From: Coriobacteriia bacterium
Lineage (GTDB): Bacteria > Actinomycetota > Coriobacteriia > WRKU01 > WQUG01
DNA: 6,921 bases
Assembly: GCA_009779395.1 (NCBI GenBank)
Contig: WREJ01000060.1
Span: forward strand, 1 to 6,921
Direction of reading: 5' to 3'
Both the position numbers and the translations under genes were made by a program. The notes beneath the pieces are model-generated. The model did no database searches. It was not told the origin of the DNA and saw only the letters and a list, made by a program, of their open reading frames with translations. Position 1 is the first letter of the stretch. Each line of letters begins with the position of its first letter. This document shows positions 5,685 through 6,921 of the stretch, one piece after another.

Positions 5685-6348
5685 ACAGGACGCACAGCAA
5701 GCAGTACAGCAGACAGATGATACTGTGCGTGGCGCGCTCGAGGCACTGCTTTTTGTGAGTGACGAGCCCGTCAGTTCTTCGCAGTTGGCAAAAATCCTCG
5801 AGTATGATTTGATTGCCGTTGATGAAGCACTGCGTCAGTTAGCAAGCAGCTACGAGGAAGACAATCGTGGCTTCCAACTACGTGAGGTCGCCGGTGGCTG
5901 GCGGCTGTACACTCATCCGGCACATGCTGCAGTTATCGAAGCCTACGTGTTGTCCTGGGATACGCGCAAGCTGTCACAGGCAGCACTCGAGACTTTGTCG
6001 GTCATTGCTTACAAGCAGCCTGTCACCCGTATTGGGGTAAATGCCGTGCGGGGCGTGAACTCGGAATCCGTTATCTCTTCACTCATCGAAAAGGGTCTGG
6101 TGCGCGAACTGGGACGTGACGCTGCTGCGGGTAATGCCATTTTATATGGTACGACTAATACTTTTTTAGAGAAGTTTGGGCTGCGCTCAATCGAGGATCT
6201 ACCACCGCTGGCTGATTTTGCTCCTGATGAGCAGACCCAAGCGAGCATTCGTCGTCGCCTGGGTGTCGATGACGACCTAGAAGGTAGCACCACCTTGGAC
6301 ACTGAGTTTAGTGATGACCCTGAAGACGGACTCAGCCTTGTTGACTGA
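5671..6348 (+). CDS. scpB: Segregation and condensation protein B (kite)
   Basis: ScpB, 225 residues, dimerises and binds the middle of ScpA in the Smc-ScpAB complex. Two winged-helix domains are visible. The first, about 19-85, begins VRGALEALLFVSDEPVS, the usual ScpB opening; the second, about 100-165, has LSQAALETLSVIAYKQPVTR (101-120), then IRGVN-like VRGVNSESVISSLIEKGLV and the glycine-containing wing ending in LYGTT. After FLEKFGLRSIEDLPPL the protein ends in a poorly conserved acidic tail (about 195-225), common in the family. Its start lies 14 bp inside scpA with its own ribosome binding site. Its last 35 bp overlap the most upstream likely start of the pseudouridine synthase gene, so three consecutive genes are physically interlocked. 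I see nothing aberrant in the sequence. Confidence 0.96.
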   Translation: MTTTKQDAQQAVQQTDDTVRGALEALLFVSDEPVSSSQLAKILEYDLIAVDEALRQLASSYEEDNRGFQLREVAGGWRLYTHPAHAAVIEAYVLSWDTRKLSQAALETLSVIAYKQPVTRIGVNAVRGVNSESVISSLIEKGLVRELGRDAAAGNAILYGTTNTFLEKFGLRSIEDLPPLADFAPDEQTQASIRRRLGVDDDLEGSTTLDTEFSDDPEDGLSLVD

Positions 6349-6921
6349 CGGCAGCACGCAGCACTATCCGCTGCGCCTGCAAAAGTTTCTGGCGCGTGCT
6401 GGTGTTGCCTCGCGGCGGGGCAGCGAAGACCTGATGACAGCGGGACGTGTGACTGTCAATGCTGTGGTCGTGCGCGAACTAGGCTCGAAAGTTGACCCTA
6501 CTACTGACATCGTTGCTGTGGACGGCAGCGTTGTCAGCCTTGATGACAAACCCTGCTATCTGATGCTGAACAAGCCGACTGGCGTGCTGACTACCATGGA
6601 TGACCCGCAGGGGCGTGCTACGGTGGCAGAACTTGTTGCAGAGGCAGCACGTCCAGCACTCTTTCCGGTAGGTAGGCTTGACCGTGATACTAGCGGTCTG
6701 CTGCTGTTTACCACTGACGGAGACCTTGCTTATCAGCTAATGCATCCCAAATTTCAGCTGTACAAGACCTATCAGGCGCGTGTTGAGGGTGATGTGAGCG
6801 AGGACGCTTTGGACGCACTCCGCCAAGGAATTGAACTAGAAGATGGCATGACGGCTTTGGCAGAGGCTGCCTATGCAGACGGTATTTTGACCCTGCGTAT
6901 TTATGAGGGGCGCAATCGGCA
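6314..6921 (+). CDS. rluB: RsuA/RluB-family rRNA pseudouridine synthase, 3' end outside window
   Basis: The frame is open for 202 codons to the window edge. The N-terminal S4 RNA-binding domain (about 21-70) starts RLQKFLARAGVASRRGSE; the catalytic domain starts near Tyr82 with YLMLNKPTGVLTT. The signature GRLDRDTSGLLLFTTDG begins at 120, with the catalytic aspartate expected to be Asp123. The last residues, YEGRNR, are the start of the conserved EGRxRQVRRM block, so roughly the last third of the gene is missing. Family members convert a uridine to pseudouridine in rRNA; RluB is inferred from its position after scpB (RluB acts on 23S rRNA), but RsuA, RluE or RluF specificity cannot be excluded. 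The start is uncertain: ATG 6314 (used here), GTG 6311, and TTG 6338 or 6341 are in frame, none with a good ribosome binding site. Relatives usually begin close to the RLQK block, which favours the later TTGs. Confidence 0.93.
   Translation, partial: MTLKTDSALLTDGSTQHYPLRLQKFLARAGVASRRGSEDLMTAGRVTVNAVVVRELGSKVDPTTDIVAVDGSVVSLDDKPCYLMLNKPTGVLTTMDDPQGRATVAELVAEAARPALFPVGRLDRDTSGLLLFTTDGDLAYQLMHPKFQLYKTYQARVEGDVSEDALDALRQGIELEDGMTALAEAAYADGILTLRIYEGRNR

Overview
This 6.9 kb window is compact, entirely plus-strand bacterial chromosome made of housekeeping genes. I see no mobile element, CRISPR array, tRNA or rRNA. Base composition is mixed, slightly GC-rich by eye. TTG starts, extended -10 promoter elements and two proteins with iron-sulfur-type cysteine patterns suggest a mid-GC anaerobe. 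The protein sequences and gene order recall Coriobacteriia (Actinomycetota) or, less likely, a clostridial relative. This placement is a guess from memory.

Layout: (1) 1-183, the C-terminal 60 codons of an M24 Xaa-Pro peptidase; (2) 215-2191, a complete 658-aa ABC-F ATPase of the YheS/ABCF3-like type, starting at a TTG that overlaps the stop of a 4-codon ATG mini-ORF; (3) a 148-bp intergenic region with an extended -10 promoter, then 2340-3083, a site-2-protease-like M50 membrane metalloprotease, best started at a TTG behind a strong Shine-Dalgarno; (4) 3138-3770, a flavodoxin-fold NAD(P)H-dependent FMN oxidoreductase with a C-x2-C-x2-C-x6-C motif; (5) a second extended -10 promoter, then trpS (3849-4865), scpA (4881-5684), scpB (5671-6348) and the first two thirds of an rRNA pseudouridine synthase, probably rluB (6314 to the window end).

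The last four genes are tightly packed or overlapping and look like one transcription unit joining translation (TrpRS), chromosome condensation (ScpA and ScpB, the kleisin and kite partners of SMC) and rRNA modification. The flavin oxidoreductase lies between the M50 protease and trpS and is probably an accessory gene in an otherwise familiar cluster.

I did not find a novel biological system. The items most worth checking are a TrpRS with a C-x21-C-x6-C-x2-H pattern close to the reported [4Fe-4S] TrpRS motif but with His as fourth ligand, the Isf-like cysteine motif in the oxidoreductase, the MTMP mini-ORF at the ABC-F start, two near-identical extended -10 elements, and an excess of the CTCGAG palindrome concentrated in scpA and scpB.
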